A stretch of DNA of 64,000 bases from CAZPUI01 sp964415525 (GTDB taxonomy: Bacteria > Acidobacteriota > Holophagae > Holophagales > Holophagaceae), in NCBI GenBank assembly GCA_964415525.1, contig CAYQAS010000001.1:15768-79767 (forward strand), written 5' to 3'. Numbering within the stretch: position 1 is the first letter of the stretch; each line of letters opens with the position of its first letter. The position numbers and the translations under genes were made by a program. The notes below the pieces were generated by a model, which saw only the letters and a list, made by a program, of their open reading frames with translations, was not told where the DNA came from and searched no databases. Below, piece after piece: positions 31,344-40,340 of this stretch.

Positions 31344-32249
31344 ATGTTCCTGCTTGCCATGATCTTTCTCCTCGCCGGCCTCGCCGCGTGGCGCCTCAAA
31401 TCTCGGATCGGCTTCCCCATGTCCAAGCGGCTCGCCGTGGTCCAGTGGGTCGGCTTCGTCTTCGGCGGCCTCTTCTTCGTCGGCTCCATGGCCGTGGTGG
31501 TACCGGTGGGCCACGTCGGCGTGAAGGAGCTCTTCGGCAAGGTGGACGACGACGCCCTGATGGCCGGCATGCACCTCATCAATCCGCTCAAGCGCGTGGA
31601 GATGATGGAAGTCCGGACGCGCAACTACACGATGTCCGGCATCCACACCGAAGGTCAGCGCGCCGGGGATGACTCCATCAGCGTCATCGCCGCGGACCAG
31701 CTCATGGTGAAGCTCGACGTGGCCGTGCTCTACAGCCTGCGCCCCGACGCCTGCCCCAAGATCTACAAGTCCATCGGGCTCGAAGTGGACGAGAAGATCG
31801 TGCGCAGCGAGATCCGCACCGCCCTGCGGGATGCCGCCGCCGCATTCAGCGCCAGCGAGCTCTACACGAGCAAGCGCGCCGCCTTCGTGGAGATGATCGA
31901 CAAGGCCCTCAAGACCTCCCTCACCGCCCGCGGCATCACCATGGAACAGGTGCTCCTGCGCAACGTGGCCCTGCCGGACCAGATCACCAAGGCCATCAAC
32001 GACAAGCTCGCCGCAGACCAGGAATCCCAGAAGATGACCTTCGTCCTCACCAAGGAAAAGCAGGAAGCCGAGCGCAAGCGCATTGAGGCCGAAGGCATCG
32101 CCAACGCCCAGAAGATCATGAGCCAGAGCCTGACCCCCCAGATCATCGAGTACCAGCGCATCCAGGCCCTGCGCGAGATCGGCGCCAAGGGGAACATGGT
32201 CATCACCCCCATGGGCGGCTCCCCGCTCATCAACGTGCATCCGAAGTAG
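31344..32249 (+). CDS. SPFH/band-7 (prohibitin-like) membrane protein
   Basis: A 301-residue protein. Two N-terminal hydrophobic helices (about 1-14 and 30-53) precede an SPFH domain ('VPVGHVGVKELFGKV', 'GMHLINPLKRVEMMEVRTRNY', 'DQLMVKLDVAVLYSLRPD') and a long charged coiled coil ('KQEAERKRIEAEGIANAQKIMSQSL'). These proteins form ring assemblies that organise membrane microdomains and regulate FtsH-type proteases. The start at 31344 follows AAGGAG by 6 bases; the longer in-frame extension lacks a site. It is divergent from the exopolysaccharide-type operon across a 284-base gap and is followed by a strong hairpin. Confidence 0.92.
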   Translation: MFLLAMIFLLAGLAAWRLKSRIGFPMSKRLAVVQWVGFVFGGLFFVGSMAVVVPVGHVGVKELFGKVDDDALMAGMHLINPLKRVEMMEVRTRNYTMSGIHTEGQRAGDDSISVIAADQLMVKLDVAVLYSLRPDACPKIYKSIGLEVDEKIVRSEIRTALRDAAAAFSASELYTSKRAAFVEMIDKALKTSLTARGITMEQVLLRNVALPDQITKAINDKLAADQESQKMTFVLTKEKQEAERKRIEAEGIANAQKIMSQSLTPQIIEYQRIQALREIGAKGNMVITPMGGSPLINVHPK

Positions 32250-32267
32250 GAACGGCGTGGGTTTCCG

Positions 32268-32301
32268 GAGAGCGGGGCGGCTTCCAGGCCGCCCCGCTCT
32301 C
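32268..32301 (+). terminator. terminator-like 14-bp hairpin after the SPFH gene
   Basis: A perfect 14-bp stem GAGAGCGGGGCGGC/GCCGCCCCGCTCTC (32268-32281 with 32288-32301) has a 6-base loop, 18 bases past the stop. Only a short T run follows (GTTTGG), so efficiency as an intrinsic terminator is uncertain. Confidence 0.7.
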
Positions 32302-32377
32302 TGCAGTTTGGACATTTCTGGATCTGGCAGGGATCGGGACTCCGAACTGGGGATGTGTTCCCATCAGCGGTGAATGG

Positions 32378-32513
32378 CTTTCATCTCTTTCACCCCTTTT
32401 GTCCCTGTTCCAACTTCTTTCAAAAGAACGTTTAACAGGGATGCAAGGGATGAAAAGCAGGTGTCTATATCCCTTGTATCCCTTTCATCCTTGTTGAATC
32501 CTGCTTTTCCATC
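32378..32513. repeat. cluster of alternating AAGGGATGAAAG words forming overlapping hairpins
   Basis: Three word blocks are visible: the first (32378-32415) and third (32470-32500) read as complements of the middle block (32431-32460). The middle block has the AACAGGGAT..AAGGGATGAAAAG pattern. The outer pairing GATGAAAAGCAG (32449-32460) with CTGCTTTTCCATC (32501-32513) closes a 40-base loop. Alternative pairings between the blocks are mutually exclusive. The words are those of the inverted repeat at 18907-19085. Confidence 0.65.
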
Positions 32514-32771
32514 CATCGGAAGCCCGCACGACCTTCGATTCGAGTTGGCCAACGCCCCCTCCATCCCTCAAGCACCATCCCTGTCCCAGGCCATCTCCCA
32601 CCGCCGCGAAATCACTGTCTGAGGCCCGGGACCGCCGGATGCTTCGCCTGCGGAGCTGAAGAAGCCGACATGCATAGGAATTCGGATGTTTGATGCACGT
32701 CGTCCCAGCGGGCATCCCCGTGCATGGAGCTTGAAGACCCAGATGTCCCGAGTGTACCGAACGCCGCAGCC
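32514..32771. other. intergenic stretch with no recognisable feature
   Basis: After the word repeats, about 260 bases run to the stop of the lytic transglycosylase gene. I see no coding frame with a plausible start, no clear hairpin with a T tract, and no RNA gene signature. Confidence 0.5.
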
Positions 32772-34496
32772 CTACTTCTTCAGCAGTGCCCGGTAGATCT
32801 CGGCGTCTCCCAGCACGTGGGCGATGTATTGCCGGGTGCTGGTGATGGGGATGGCCTCCAGGCGCAGGATGGTGCTGGCGGCGTCGGTCTTATTTTGGAG
32901 GCGGTCCTCAATGGTGTTCTTCCAGCGCTTGGCACGGCCTTCACCGGCGTGGTACCCGGCGCAGATGTAGGCCTGACGCACGTTCTGGGGCAGGCCTGCG
33001 AGGCTCGCCCGGCGTCCCACGGTCAGGTAATACCGCAAGCCGCCGCGGATGTTCGTCTCGGGATCCAGGATGTCCGCCCGCTTGCCCATCATGGCCCGGA
33101 AAGTGGGCTTGAGCAGCTGCAGCAAACCGTAGGCCTTGGCGGGACTGAAGGCGCAGGGCTGGAAGAGGCTCTCGTTCTTCATCATGGCCAGCACGAAGGC
33201 CGGATCCACGAGGTGGCCGACGCCTTCCTCCTTGATGAAGCCCTCCAGCAGGGGCACGAGGAAGGTGGGGAACATGGCCGCCATGCGCTCGGGAGCGTAG
33301 CTGCGGGTGCCCGAGAAATAGCGCCCCACCAGATCGATCTGGCCGCAGGCGTGGGCCGCCTGAAGGAAGCGCTCGGGCTGGGCATCGGGATCCGCCTTGA
33401 GCAGGATCAGGTCGAAGCGCCCGCGCTCCGCCAGGGGCTTCAGCTCCTCGGGCCACCGCGTAGAGACGGGCTCCAATCGGGCCTTCACGTGGGGCGCAGA
33501 GAGCACGGTGATGTCACCGGGAACCCGCAGGGTCGGTTCCCCCTGACCCAGCAGCGCAGCGGCGGCGCCCGCATGGATCGAGGCGGGCTGCTCGCTGAGG
33601 ATCGCCCGGGCCTCGGCCTCCGCGGTCTTGCGCTGACCACTTCCCAGCGCGTCGCGCATCCGCATGCCACGCAGATCGGCGCGGCGGTCCACCGGTTTGG
33701 TGTCCACCCAGAAGCCCTCCTCCAGCGGCACGGTGGGCGCCTTCAGCGCCTCGTCCACCGCCTCATGCTGAATCCCGAGCCAATCCTTCTGCACGGCGAT
33801 CCAGGCGGCATGGGCGTGGAGCGCCGTGCCCTTGAAACTCCTCACGAGGGCGGCGGCATCCCCGGGCTGGCGCAGCTTGGCGAGGTGCTGAAGCCGCTCG
33901 GCCGGAGGCAGCTGGCGGTCCAGCGCGCCTTCCCAGCTCGGCTTCGCGGTGCCCGTCGCCAGGGCCACCCGGCGCAGGAGCGAGGCCTGGATCGCGCGAT
34001 CCTTGGCGGGACGCCGCTGGAGGGCGTCCTTCACCGCGCTGCCTTCGCCTTCCTGGATCAGCTGGGTGATCACCCGGGAGCAGAGGGCGGCATCCTCCAC
34101 CGGCAGGCCCAGGGCGTCCACGCAGGCCACCATGTAGGGCGTCTTGGCCTTCTGCCAGGCCTGGGAGGGCGCCGCGTGCAGCACCGGCGCCACCTGCCCG
34201 AGCAGGCGGAAGCTGTAGATCCGATGGGTGCGCAGCAGGTCCACGGCCTTGGGCAGATATAGGTCCGGCACCTTGCGCAGGTCCGCACCCTCGAAGTCCT
34301 TCGCGCCGGCGGCCGCCTTCCCGCCGCAGAGCACCTGCATCCAACGCGGCCAGTCCTGGCGGGCCGAGGGCGTCACGAAGCCCCCGGCGATCAGACCTCC
34401 ATTGAGGTGCCATGCGGTGTCGGGTTTCAGAGCGACGGGTGCGGCGGCAAGCAGGCCCGCGCTACATACGAGGGCGGCAAGGGGAAAGCGATGCAT
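32772..34496 (-). CDS. soluble-lytic-transglycosylase-like peptidoglycan hydrolase
   Basis: A 574-residue periplasmic enzyme with a signal peptide (residues 1-18). A long helical superhelix-like middle part fits the Slt70 U-domain plan. The C-terminal SLT catalytic domain begins near 425: 'VDPAFVLAMMKNESLFQP' with the catalytic Glu, 'AYGLLQLLKPT' and 'RQAYICAGYHAGEGRAKRW' with the family A-Y-N/H-A-G motif (His replaces the usual Asn). It should cleave the MurNAc-GlcNAc bond to form 1,6-anhydro products. Its ATG shares one base with the stop of the upstream HtrA gene (TGATG), so the two are co-translated and probably act together in envelope maintenance. Confidence 0.88.
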   Translation of the reverse strand: MHRFPLAALVCSAGLLAAAPVALKPDTAWHLNGGLIAGGFVTPSARQDWPRWMQVLCGGKAAAGAKDFEGADLRKVPDLYLPKAVDLLRTHRIYSFRLLGQVAPVLHAAPSQAWQKAKTPYMVACVDALGLPVEDAALCSRVITQLIQEGEGSAVKDALQRRPAKDRAIQASLLRRVALATGTAKPSWEGALDRQLPPAERLQHLAKLRQPGDAAALVRSFKGTALHAHAAWIAVQKDWLGIQHEAVDEALKAPTVPLEEGFWVDTKPVDRRADLRGMRMRDALGSGQRKTAEAEARAILSEQPASIHAGAAAALLGQGEPTLRVPGDITVLSAPHVKARLEPVSTRWPEELKPLAERGRFDLILLKADPDAQPERFLQAAHACGQIDLVGRYFSGTRSYAPERMAAMFPTFLVPLLEGFIKEEGVGHLVDPAFVLAMMKNESLFQPCAFSPAKAYGLLQLLKPTFRAMMGKRADILDPETNIRGGLRYYLTVGRRASLAGLPQNVRQAYICAGYHAGEGRAKRWKNTIEDRLQNKTDAASTILRLEAIPITSTRQYIAHVLGDAEIYRALLKK

Positions 34497-35788
34497 CAGA
34501 TCTCCACGGACTTCGGCTTTTCGGTCTTCACGGGCTCAGGGGTCTTCACCGGATTCGGGGGCGGCACAGGCCGACGCTCGGGGGTGATGGTGATCTTGAT
34601 GAGCTTGCCCTCACGAAGGACATCTAGCTCCAAGGGTTGGCCGTAGGGCATTCGTTCAAGAATCGCGTAGAGCTGGAAGGACGTCTCGAGCGGAACGCCC
34701 TTGCAACCGACAATCAGATCGCCCTCTCCATGCACCACACGCTTGTCCTCGTCCAGCTTCCAGGGCTTGAGTCCGGCCTTTTCCGCAGGGCTGCCCTCAT
34801 CCACCCCTTTGATTACGACGCCCTTCCCGATCCCGAGCCACTCCATCGCCGCTCCGGGAGGCAGGGCCTCGAAACCGAAATACAGCTTGTCCACCAATCC
34901 CGTCTTGGCGATGAGCTTGGGAACCACCTCTTGCAGGATGTCCACCGGAATGGCAAAGCCGATGCCCACGGAGGCGCCCGTGGCGGGAGCGATCCAGGTG
35001 TTCATGCCGATGAGACGCCCGGCGCTGTCCAGGAGGGGCCCTCCGGAGTTGCCCGGATTGATGGCCGCATCGGTCTGGATCACCCCTTTCACAGTCGTAC
35101 TGGGACTCGTGGGCAGCTCCCGTCCGACCGCGCTCACGATGCCCTGGCTCATGCTGTGATCCAGGCCGAAAGGGTTGCCGATGGCCAGGACGCTCTGCCC
35201 GACGAGAAGATCCTGACTCCTGCCCGCAACAATGGGCTTGAGCTGAGTCAGCGGGGCGAAGACATGCAGGACGGCGATGTCGTTGGCGGGACTGTAGCCA
35301 ATGATCGCGGCACCATATGGCTTCCCGTCCGCCAGTTTGACTTCCACGCGAGCCAGCTTCTCCGGTGAGGATTCCACCACAGACTGGACCACGTGGTAGT
35401 TCGTCACGATGTGGCCCGCCTTGTCCCAGACAAAACCGCTTCCGGAGCCCGTGGGGACCATCCGCTCATCCATCGTGTATGCACTGGTGGGAACGTAGTC
35501 CTTGGCGATGGTGGTCACGTACACCACTCGATCCTTGCTCTCCCGGAACACCTTGATTCGCTCCTGCTCCCAGGAACCCAGAGGAGAACGCGGCTTCACG
35601 GGCAGCTTCCCGGCAAAGGTGCGGTTCTCCATCACGGTTTCGACCACCTCCTCCTCAGTGGTCGGTACCACGACCGGCTTCGCGGCCACCGGTTTCCTTT
35701 TTTCCGCCGCCTTGGGCTTCACGCCCTGGGCACAGAGGGGTCCCGGGGCCAGCACGACCATCGACAGAACGCAGCGCAGGAAGGACAT
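34496..35788 (-). CDS. HtrA/DegP-type serine protease with PDZ domain (S1C)
   Basis: A 430-residue periplasmic protease with a signal peptide 1-21. A Lys/Pro-rich linker leads into a trypsin-like domain with a complete triad: His near 132 ('IVTNYHVV'), Asp near 170 ('PANDIAVLHV') and Ser near 248 ('INPGNSGGPLLDS'). One PDZ domain follows at about 290-405 ('GIGKGVVIKGVDEGSPAEKAGL', 'DLIVGCKGVPLE'), and a Pro-rich tail. One PDZ rather than two resembles DegS/HhoA. The start at 35788 has CGGAG upstream and opens the signal peptide. It is coupled to the lytic transglycosylase gene and divergent from the large hybrid kinase 178 bases away. Confidence 0.93.
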   Translation of the reverse strand: MSFLRCVLSMVVLAPGPLCAQGVKPKAAEKRKPVAAKPVVVPTTEEEVVETVMENRTFAGKLPVKPRSPLGSWEQERIKVFRESKDRVVYVTTIAKDYVPTSAYTMDERMVPTGSGSGFVWDKAGHIVTNYHVVQSVVESSPEKLARVEVKLADGKPYGAAIIGYSPANDIAVLHVFAPLTQLKPIVAGRSQDLLVGQSVLAIGNPFGLDHSMSQGIVSAVGRELPTSPSTTVKGVIQTDAAINPGNSGGPLLDSAGRLIGMNTWIAPATGASVGIGFAIPVDILQEVVPKLIAKTGLVDKLYFGFEALPPGAAMEWLGIGKGVVIKGVDEGSPAEKAGLKPWKLDEDKRVVHGEGDLIVGCKGVPLETSFQLYAILERMPYGQPLELDVLREGKLIKITITPERRPVPPPNPVKTPEPVKTEKPKSVEI

Positions 35789-35966
35789 GGGCGACTCCGC
35801 CTTGAGTCTCCCACAGCCCAGCGCACCGCCGGGGGAGAAGCCCAGGATCAAGTTCGGCCCCGATCTGGCCGACAAGGGGCTGGTTAATTTCAGGCATTCT
35901 TGCGAACATTTTGGCCCTTTCGGACAACCTGCCATCGTGGTGTTTCTCTCAAGAGTCCCCGAATCC

Positions 35967-38900
35967 ATGCCCTTGAAACCGCCCTTCCAGCTGGTCGACC
36001 TGATGGATCCCGAGGGGATCCAGCCCCTCCTGGACATCCACGGGGATCTCCTGGGCATGACCCTGGCGCTCCTGGATCTGGAAGGTGATGTGTTTGCGGG
36101 TCGCGTTGCCGCGGAGCCGCCCGCCTGGGTGCACCCCTGCCCGGTTCATGCCGGAGGTCACCGGATCGGCACCCTCACCGCCTGCCTGAAGGCCACCGCC
36201 ATCGGCACTCCACCCTCTCCAGAGGCGGTCCTGGCCAGCCTGGCGCAGATCCTGGGGGAAATCGGAGAGCTGAAAGCCCAGGTGTTGCGGGAGAAGAAGG
36301 CCCGGCGCCGCACGGGGGAAGTCCTCCGAGCCACGGAGACCCGTTTCAGCACCCTCGTGGAGCAGATGAGCGAGGGCCTGATCGTGGTGGACCTCGAGGG
36401 TCGGGTCACCTTCACCAACCCCCACCTCGAACACCTGCTCGGTTACAGCCAAGCGATGCTTGTGGGCCGCCCCCTCACCACCATCCTGGTGGAGGAGGAC
36501 CGCCCACGCTTCCTCCAGAGACTGGAGCGCCGCCGCCGGGGCCTCTCCGACACCTATGAACTCACGTTCCTCGCACGAGACGGTCGGCTCATCCCCTGTG
36601 CCCTCTCAGGCACCCCCCTACGGGACGCCTCGGGAGTCGTGGTGGCCGCCTTCGCCATACTTACGGACATTTCCGAACGTCGACGCACCATGGAGGCCCT
36701 GCGCCACAGCGAGGCGGAGTTCCGCAGCGTCTTCGAGAACATGCAGGACGTGTTCTACCGTACCGATCCGGAAGGCCGAATCCTGATGGTGAGCCCCTCC
36801 GGCCTGCGACTGCTGGGGCACGCCTCGGAGCAGGAAGTGCTCGGCAAGTCCGTGGCGGAGCTCTGGTGGAAGGTACCGGAAGACCGCCAGCGCCTGTTGG
36901 AGGCACTCCAGACCCACGGGGATGTCTGGAACTATGAAGTCACGTTGCACCGAACAGACGGCACGCCGGTGGTGGTCTCCACCAACAGCCACTTCTATTA
37001 CGACAACCACGGAAAGTTTCTCGGCGTCGAGGGCGTTTTCTTCGACATCACGGAGCAGAAGCGTGCCCAGCAGGCCCTCCAGCGTTCCGAGGCAGCCTAT
37101 CGGCGGCTCGTAAATCAGGTCCACGACATCATCTATGCCTACCAGCCCGACGGCACCGTCTCCTTCGCCAGCGACCGAGTACGAATGCTGGGCTACGAAC
37201 CAGAGGAGGTGACGGGGTCGCCCCTCCTCGCCTTCGTCCACCCCGAAGACCGCCAACCCGCCATGGAGGTGCTTCGGAAGGCCATCGTGGAAGGCCAACC
37301 TGGGTGCATCGAATGTCGGATCCAGCGCAAGGACGGCTCGTACGAGTGGGTCGAGGAGCAGAGCGAACCGTTCTTTCAGGACGGCAGGGTGGTGGAGGTC
37401 CACGGCGTCATCCGGATCGTCACCGCCCGCCGAAAGGCCGAAGAGGCCCTTCGGCGAAGCGAACACCGCTACCGCACGCTCCTGGAAGCCCAGGGCGAGG
37501 GCGTGGCCTATGTGGATGATCAGGAGGCCTTCGTCTTCGTGAACCCCGCGGCGGAAACCATCTTCGGCATGCCCCAGGGCGGCCTCGTGGGAATGAACCT
37601 CTCGGACTTCACCACGCCTTTCGAATTCCAACGGGTGCGCGAACAGAGCGTCCTCCGGAGCCAAGGACTGAAGAGCACCTACGAACTCCAGATCTGCCGA
37701 CCGGACGGCGAGCTGCGCACCCTCCTGGTCACCGCCACCCCGCACGCCAGCTTCGATGACCAAGGCGCCGGGGTGCTGGGAATCTTCCGCGACATCACGG
37801 ACTGGCGCGAGACCGAAGCCAACCTGCGGCGACTCTCGTCCGCCATCACCCAGGCCTCCGACGCCATTCTCATTGCGGATCTGGAGGGCATCATCCAGTA
37901 CGCGAATCCCGCCGCAGAGGACCTCACCGGCCATCGCGAGGGTGGACTGGTGGGGACCGGATTGCGCAAGCTCGCCCTCGACAGCGAGGGTGGCACGACC
38001 ACCGAGGACATCTGGCGGAAGGTGCGCCACGGCGATACCTGGAGCGGGCGAATGAGCCTCCAGCGGCTGGATGGCACCCACCGGGCGACCCTCACCACCC
38101 TCTCCCCGGTGCGGGACGAGCACGGCACCATCCAGCACGTCATCACCGACAGTCGGGATGTGACTCGGGAGCAGGAGCTGGAGGCCCAGTTGCGCCACTC
38201 TCAGCGCCTGGAGGCCATCGGCGTGCTCGCCGGGGGCATCGCCCACGACTTCAACAACATCCTCACTCCCATCCTGGGCTACGCGGAATTGGCCCAGCTT
38301 CACCTGGAGAAGGAGCCCCGGATTCAGGAATACATCGGGGAGATCCTGTCCGCCGGACGCCGTGCCGCAGCCCTGGTGGAACAGATCCTCACATTCAGCC
38401 GCCAGGGGGAGCAGGACCGCTGCCCTGTGCGCCTGGTGAGCGTGGTGAAGGAGGCCCTCAAGCTCCTGCGCGCCGCCCTGCCCAGCACCATCACCATCGA
38501 CACGGACCTCAGCGAGGAGGCCGGTTCGGTGCTGGCGGACCCCGGCCAGCTCCACCAGGTCGTCGTGAACCTCTGCACCAACGCCTTCCATGCGATGCGG
38601 GAGAACGGGGGCGTGCTTCACATCGACCTGCGAGAGGTCTGTCTCCTGGAGAACCGCACCGTGCATGGCACGATACTGACCTCCGGAACCTACCTCCGAC
38701 TCGTGATTTCCGATACCGGTTGCGGCATGGACGAGGACACCCGGAAGCGGGCCTTCCTGCCCTTCTTCACCACAAAGAAGGTAGGTGAAGGCACGGGACT
38801 CGGCCTCTCCATCGTCCACGGCATCATCACCGGCCTCGGCGGCGCCATCGATCTGGAGAGCGAGCCCGGACAGGGCGCCACCTTCATCCTGCTGCTGCCC

Positions 38901-39338
38901 ACCCATCAAACGGAACCCCGGGAAGCCCCCCGCAAGCCCATGTCCCTGCCCCACGGCCAGGAACGGATCCTTGTCGTGGACGACGAGATCATGGTGGGCG
39001 CCATGCTGCGGGACATGCTCTCGGAGCTGGGCTACCAGGTGGCAGTGCTCGACTCGGCGGTGGACGCGCTCCAGACCCTGCGGCTTGCACCGGAACACTG
39101 GGATCTCATCATCAGCGACATGACCATGCCGGAGATGACGGGGCTCGAACTCGCCCAGCGGATGAAGGAGCATGGGATCAACAGGCCTGTGATCCTGATG
39201 ACCGGCTATAGCGAAGGCCTGACGGACCAGCTCGCCACAGGCCTCGGATTGGCGGCCGTGCTCCGCAAGCCGGTGCCCCTGCCCTCCCTGACTCGGCTCA
39301 TCCGCGAAACCCTGGACCGCGCCGCAACGGAAGCCTGA
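35967..39338 (+). CDS. hybrid histidine kinase: PocR-like sensor, five PAS domains, kinase core, receiver
   Basis: A 1123-residue soluble kinase. Residues 5-75 ('FQLVDLMDPEGIQPLLDIHGDLLG', 'ALLDLEGDV', 'HPCPVHAGGHRIGTL') look like a PocR ligand domain shortened in its middle. Five PAS domains lie at about 124-240, 248-365, 373-490, 497-615 and 622-735. The kinase core has 'GGIAHDFNNILTPI' with acceptor His near 760 and ATPase boxes 'NLCTNAFHAM', 'DTGCGMD', 'GTGLGLSIVHG'. A terminal receiver has Asp near 1051 and Lys near 1101. The ATG at 35967 is chosen because the PocR-like domain begins there. Its TGA directly abuts the convergent gene stop (TGATCA). The signal is unknown; redox or small-molecule sensing is usual for such arrays. 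Confidence 0.92.
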   Translation: MPLKPPFQLVDLMDPEGIQPLLDIHGDLLGMTLALLDLEGDVFAGRVAAEPPAWVHPCPVHAGGHRIGTLTACLKATAIGTPPSPEAVLASLAQILGEIGELKAQVLREKKARRRTGEVLRATETRFSTLVEQMSEGLIVVDLEGRVTFTNPHLEHLLGYSQAMLVGRPLTTILVEEDRPRFLQRLERRRRGLSDTYELTFLARDGRLIPCALSGTPLRDASGVVVAAFAILTDISERRRTMEALRHSEAEFRSVFENMQDVFYRTDPEGRILMVSPSGLRLLGHASEQEVLGKSVAELWWKVPEDRQRLLEALQTHGDVWNYEVTLHRTDGTPVVVSTNSHFYYDNHGKFLGVEGVFFDITEQKRAQQALQRSEAAYRRLVNQVHDIIYAYQPDGTVSFASDRVRMLGYEPEEVTGSPLLAFVHPEDRQPAMEVLRKAIVEGQPGCIECRIQRKDGSYEWVEEQSEPFFQDGRVVEVHGVIRIVTARRKAEEALRRSEHRYRTLLEAQGEGVAYVDDQEAFVFVNPAAETIFGMPQGGLVGMNLSDFTTPFEFQRVREQSVLRSQGLKSTYELQICRPDGELRTLLVTATPHASFDDQGAGVLGIFRDITDWRETEANLRRLSSAITQASDAILIADLEGIIQYANPAAEDLTGHREGGLVGTGLRKLALDSEGGTTTEDIWRKVRHGDTWSGRMSLQRLDGTHRATLTTLSPVRDEHGTIQHVITDSRDVTREQELEAQLRHSQRLEAIGVLAGGIAHDFNNILTPILGYAELAQLHLEKEPRIQEYIGEILSAGRRAAALVEQILTFSRQGEQDRCPVRLVSVVKEALKLLRAALPSTITIDTDLSEEAGSVLADPGQLHQVVVNLCTNAFHAMRENGGVLHIDLREVCLLENRTVHGTILTSGTYLRLVISDTGCGMDEDTRKRAFLPFFTTKKVGEGTGLGLSIVHGIITGLGGAIDLESEPGQGATFILLLPTHQTEPREAPRKPMSLPHGQERILVVDDEIMVGAMLRDMLSELGYQVAVLDSAVDALQTLRLAPEHWDLIISDMTMPEMTGLELAQRMKEHGINRPVILMTGYSEGLTDQLATGLGLAAVLRKPVPLPSLTRLIRETLDRAATEA

Positions 39339-40124
39339 TCAGCCCCGCAACCCCTTCCAGGCCAGGGATGCGGACACCACGAGCAATAGCGCGGCAAAGA
39401 GCTTGCGCAGCTGAGGTCCGCGCAAACCCGTGGCCAGACGCGCGCCCACCAGAGTGCCCAGCACGAATCCAAGAGCGATCCCCATCAAGATTCCCCAGGG
39501 CAATCCACCCTGGGTTCGGGCGTAGATCCACACGGCGGGGAGTCCCAGCGGCAGCAGCAGCAGGGCGAGGCTGGCGAGCTGCGCCTCGTGCTGGCGCATG
39601 GCCAGAAAGGCGCCCATGAGGGGAATCAGCACGAGCCCACCGCCAATGCCAAGGAGACCGGAAAGCGCGCCACCCGCAAGCCCGATGGCCACCGCACGCA
39701 GACGGAAGGCCGGTATCTCCAATACGTCGCCCGCTCCCCCATCCGACTTCGGCTTCTGAAGCAGCATCCGAACCGCGACCACCGCCAGGAATCCCGCGAA
39801 GATCATCCGCAGCCCGGGCCCTGGCAGGTGGTTGGCGGCCAGTGCCCCCGCCAGCACGCCCGGCACGAAACCCGCCGCCATGGGCGCCACGACATCCCAC
39901 CGCAGCGGCACGCCCTGTCGCCGGTAGTGCAGCACCGCCGCCAGATTGATGGGGAGCAACAGCACCGCCAGGCTTATGCCCTGGGCCCGGTGCTGATCCA
40001 CGGACAGAAGGAGGGAAAGCAGGGGCACGAGGACGACTCCGCCCCCGATGCCGAAGAGCCCCGCCAGCGTCCCGCCCGCCAAACCCGCAAGCCCGCTGAA
40101 GATACCCATCCAGACCGGATCCAC
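39339..40124 (-). CDS. TauE/SafE-family (DUF81) membrane permease
   Basis: A 261-residue integral membrane protein with about eight TM helices in two homologous halves. Each half opens with the family glycine motif: 'GTLAGLFGIGGGVVLVPLLS' near 20 and 'GALSGLLGIGGGLVLIPLMG' near 153. The family exports or imports sulfonates, sulfite or other sulfur- or carbon-containing anions. A GTG at 40124, preceded by GGAGG with 5-base spacing, is the best start; the ATG five codons further in is possible but poorly spaced. The gene is alone, convergent with the hybrid kinase, and no sulfur metabolism gene is adjacent, so the substrate is open. Confidence 0.9.
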   Translation of the reverse strand: MDPVWMGIFSGLAGLAGGTLAGLFGIGGGVVLVPLLSLLLSVDQHRAQGISLAVLLLPINLAAVLHYRRQGVPLRWDVVAPMAAGFVPGVLAGALAANHLPGPGLRMIFAGFLAVVAVRMLLQKPKSDGGAGDVLEIPAFRLRAVAIGLAGGALSGLLGIGGGLVLIPLMGAFLAMRQHEAQLASLALLLLPLGLPAVWIYARTQGGLPWGILMGIALGFVLGTLVGARLATGLRGPQLRKLFAALLLVVSASLAWKGLRG

Positions 40125-40340
40125 GACCACCTCCGGCCTCCAGGGTAGCCGGTGGACCGCAGGGGTCCGCATGCCGGGAAAAGCGGAACGCGACCGCGGA
40201 TTCCAGGCCTCCAATACAAACAGGAGACACCTGTGCCATCCCATGAACCCAGGCCCCAATTCAGGCCACCGGCCCTCCGCGCCTGAACCCGGCCCCCCGA
40301 CCCCTATCCCATGTTCCAATGAGGGTTCCTGGATGGATGC

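Noticed and set aside
36618..39173. An 851-codon - strand open frame opposite the multi-PAS kinase
   Set aside because: The + strand encodes unmistakable PAS, kinase and receiver motifs; the antisense product is His/Gly/Asp-rich shadow sequence.
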